A stretch of DNA of 64,000 nt, from the NCBI GenBank assembly GCA_027924645.1, contig BSBN01001017.1:7962501-8026500 (forward strand), read 5' to 3'. Positions 61,451 to 64,000 of the stretch are shown here, piece after piece (the stretch's first letter is position 1; the number at the start of each line of letters is the position of its first letter). The notes beneath the pieces were generated by a model. The model saw nothing but the letters and a program-made list of their open reading frames with translations. It searched no databases and was not told the origin of the DNA. Made by a program: the position numbers and the translations under genes. This DNA comes from Cunninghamia lanceolata (lineage: Eukaryota; Streptophyta; Pinopsida; Cupressales; Cupressaceae).

Positions 61451-62630
61451 GTGAAGATAGTTTAGTTGCTTGCAAAGATATATACCTCTAGACCAATGCT
61501 AGTCACAAGTTGCATAGTGCATCATAACAATTGCCTTACACCCTATGCAATTGTCAGTAGCTAGATGGTACAACCAATTTTAATCATCAATATCAACACT
61601 AAAATTATATGCTTCTGTGCACCATACAAATGATACTCATGCTTCCTATCACTCGAAAGCACTCATTGCCACATGTTTACTTTCATTTAGCACATCTAAA
61701 CAACTAAACAGAAAATAAAGGGCACTTGATAGCAAGGTTTCCCTTCAAATTTAACTCTAAAACCCAACATACAATTCAGCAAAATTACCCCTCAGATTTC
61801 AGCTCTATTATCCAATTAATTTACCCTCAAAATTATCAAGCCTAACAATTTAGCAATATGACCTCTCAAATTTCAATTCTAAAATCTATCAATTTACTAT
61901 GCAAGATAATAATTCTTTGGGTTCTCAAGTCTTTATATTTCTACTTCCTTTCATTCAGAATCATATGGTCATTGGCTTCTCAGGTCTTTATCTTTCTACT
62001 TCATCACATACTTACATTATCATGTCATAAGATCTCTAACACAATACCATGGAAGCCTCAATGCATCTCGTATAAAGCCAAATAGTTTTAAAAAAAAAAG
62101 TAACAAACATACTCAGCAAAAGTGATGACAAATTGGCACATTATCTTTTCATTTTTTTGTACAGTTGAGAACATTCCAAATGTTTTCAAATGTCAAATTC
62201 TTTGATACATCAAATGACTCCTCCAAATTATTACTCTTTTTAAAATAGAAAGTTCATAGTTTATAATACTAAGAAATCATCAATCTTTTTGCCATTTCTA
62301 TCATCTGAAAGAAAATAACAAGCACTCAAGAAAGAATCAAAAATAACAAAATCAATTAATATGGCAGCCTAAAATAAGCCTCAAACAATACAAGGAAACA
62401 AGGATTGCAACCTAGTTTGAAGTCTTTCCCAAAATTTTGAATCAAGAGTAAACCACTAATGATAAGAAACAATAATAGGAAACATGGTTCACAACCTAGT
62501 CCCCATAAATTGTTGACACAAAGTAACCTAAATAAAAAAGAAACTAAAAGATGACATTTTTAAATTAGTAGAGCTCTATAATTGTTTAATTATGATTAAG
62601 TACGTGTACATGCTAATCCTTCTCTGTATG
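61451..62630. other. No gene seen
   Basis: AT-rich, low information; two near-identical words TTCTCA(A/G)GTCTTTAT(A/C)TTTCTACTTC at 61923 and 61977. Confidence 0.4.
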
Positions 62631-62869
62631 ACGCATAGTACTGGCATGCCCAATGTGTTTTTGATTACCACCACCATGAGGATTCTCAACAGGATTCATT
62701 GCCACACCACGAACCTTGGGCCAACAGTTTCTTTTGACCCGTAATTTGTGATATGCATTGCCAACTTTGAACATTGGCTTTTCTATCCTTCCACCACTAG
62801 TAACCTGACCAATCATGGCTCTGCAACTACTTGGCACAATCTTTTTTAGCTGTAGATGGAAGCTTTACC
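62631..62869 (-). pseudogene. RPL8: Exon fragment of cytosolic ribosomal protein L8 (uL2)
   Basis: The minus strand reads VKLPSTAKK, then [52 protein letters not shown] and [16 protein letters not shown], a near-perfect match to the C-terminal domain of eukaryotic uL2, including the peptidyl-transferase-centre loop (HGGGN). The exon starts after a splice acceptor (TTTACAG at 62876-62870), splitting the Arg codon before VKLPS. One extra A in the run near 62850 shifts the frame. Homology ends after ASTMR at 62631, where RRDAPPGQK should follow. Only one exon is present, with substitutions, so it is a non-functional captured fragment. Confidence 0.85.
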
Positions 62870-62879
62870 CTGTAAATTG

Positions 62880-63530
62880 AAACCAATTTCCAAGACTCAT
62901 CAAACAAGGCTATTAAAAATCTACAAAATCAAAAAATACACAAATCTAAACATTAAGAGAAAACTTAGATAATTGTTCCAAAATTATTTCCACTACCTTT
63001 GGAATAATTGCATTTATCAGCTCACTATAACCTTGGAGAAAAAATTAAGCATAGAAATATGCCATAAGTCTCCACAAGGTGTACACCTAGAACTCAAAAT
63101 AGTTTGAAAATAATTTGGAAAAAGCCACCATCCATAGGACATCACAACAGATGCATCACATGTTTGTTGCTAGCCAAAAAGAAAGATGATAAACAAAAAT
63201 TATAATGAGTCAAGGGGAACATCAAGAAGCAATACATTCAAATTTAATTTCAACCAGTTGCTAAATGAGCACAACCCACTTTGACTTGTCATAAGTTCAA
63301 AATATTAGAACAGGTACATTTTTATGTCTATAAAGGTGACAACAATCCAACAATGAATCAAACATTTCAGATTGAAATGCAATAGAAATGCATTGCAAAT
63401 GATAGCAATCAAATTTGAAATTACTCATCTCATAAAAGAATAGTGGAGAAAAGGCAGAAAAATTGTTCTTTGATTTGATCGGGCTAATGAGAAATATTGT
63501 CTCAAAAATTCAACTATATCACCATGACTT
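62880..63530. other. No gene seen
   Basis: AT-rich; the first part may be RPL8 intron sequence carried along with the exon. Confidence 0.4.
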
Positions 63531-63531
63531 G

Positions 63532-63840
63532 TTTTCCTCTGCTCATTCTTATAGCCATACTGCAAGCCTCACTTGAGGCCGCCACAGGGGCATAGTGTAC
63601 TATTTTCCTCTGCTCCTTCTTATCGCCATACCGTAAGCCTCACTTGAGACTGCTGCGGGGGTACGGTGTACTATTTTCCTCTACTCCTTACCGCCATACC
63701 GCAAGCCTCACTTGAGGCCTCCATGAGGGTGTGGTGTACTATTTTCCTCTACTCCTTCTTACTGCCATATCGCAAGCCTCACTTGATGCCACTGTGGGGG
63801 TGTGGTGGACTGTTTTCCTTTGCTCCTTCTTATCGCATTA
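63532..63840 (+). repeat. Tandem repeat, period about 71 bp, 4.4 copies
   Basis: The anchor TTTTCCTYTRCTC occurs at 63532, 63603, 63674, 63742 and 63813 (spacings 71, 71, 68, 71). Each unit has CCATACCGCAAGCCTCACTT, with the inverted repeat GCCTCA-CT-TGAGGC, and a G-rich block before GTGTAC. GC content is far above the surroundings. Confidence 0.9.
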
Positions 63841-64000
63841 CTACCAATTATTCTCTTAGCTACCGCGGGACCATGGTGAAGTATCATATGCCACTTAAAT
63901 TTATATTGCCAGCCCACCACTTTGTTTTGAGACCACTGCGGGGCTGCAGTAATCGATCTCTGCATACCATGATGCCGCAAGTGCAATCTCTCTATGTTGC
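63841..64000. other. Sequence after the tandem repeat
   Basis: Carries scattered related words (CTACCGCGGGACCATGGTG, CCACTGCGGGGCTGCAGT) and so may be a diverged extension of the 71-bp array. No supported gene. Confidence 0.35.

Larger units (their letters stand above)
60021..64000 (+). mobile_element. Probable CACTA (En/Spm) transposon, left end
   Basis: CACTAGTAGAATTTTGGC is a good CACTA-family terminus, and it interrupts the element 7 LTR. The next 150 bp hold short subterminal repeats in both orientations (AAATGACT, TAGTCATTT, AAATGACTA) as expected for transposase binding. The other terminus (reverse complement, ending CTAGTG) is not in the window, so the extent is a guess. No transposase gene is visible. 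Confidence 0.6.

Noticed and set aside
63759..63986. 75-codon minus-strand ORF
   Set aside because: Arises from the 71-bp tandem repeat; no protein motif.

Overview
The window looks like nuclear DNA from a large, repeat-rich seed-plant genome. A gymnosperm is plausible because of the stacked long LTRs, old degenerate retrotransposons and a LINE relic with an RNase H domain, but the sequence does not prove it. I see no intact host gene, no rRNA or tRNA gene and no CRISPR array. Nearly everything is transposable-element DNA in several nested layers, and every retroelement coding frame is broken by stops or frameshifts.

Layout. (1) 1-6183: a Ty1/copia element on the minus strand. Its 3' LTR is cut by the window start; its gag-pol lies in one frame interrupted by six UAG codons; PBS and 5' LTR are on the right. 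(2) 6184-18965: remains of a Ty3/gypsy element on the minus strand (Tat-like gag), with a three-copy repeat of about 174 bp in its leader. Its gag is split by a second, plus-strand copia element with both LTRs (8657-14970). (3) 18966-24485: a plus-strand, 5'-truncated copia-type element with a multi-zinc-knuckle gag, a long K/E-rich second ORF, no pol, and a 3' LTR related to that of the first copia. (4) 24486-25893: a diverged tandem duplication carrying a 129-bp (TG)n tract. (5) 26517-29849: a solo LTR of 3.3 kb with a perfect 5-bp target duplication. (6) 30131-42230: a complete 12.1-kb plus-strand Athila-like Ty3/gypsy element (LTR, tRNA-Asp-type PBS, gag, protease, RT, RNase H, integrase, extra 3' ORF, PPT, LTR).

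(7) 42515-51726: an element with two 3-kb LTRs and about 3.2 kb of unrecognised coding-like sequence. The LTRs carry a long hairpin and a degenerate motif array. (8) 51740-52668: a minus-strand LINE RNase H relic, partly duplicated in a nearly identical 340-bp tandem repeat. (9) 52670-60020 and beyond: a minus-strand element with giant LTRs (about 3.6 kb) and only 0.93 kb of internal DNA. (10) 60021-64000: what looks like the end of a CACTA DNA transposon inserted in the 5' LTR of (9). Behind it lie an intron-bearing fragment resembling the WD40/COMPASS gene RBL (RBBP5-like), a possible DUF4283 relic, an exon of ribosomal protein L8 (uL2), and a 71-bp tandem repeat.

How the parts relate. Apparently autonomous families (copia 1, copia 2, Athila-like) sit beside probable non-autonomous ones (elements 3, 5, 7) that could have used their enzymes. 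The most unusual part is the right end, where two unrelated host-gene fragments with splice sites lie behind a CACTA-like terminus, as expected for a gene-capturing (Pack-type) transposon.
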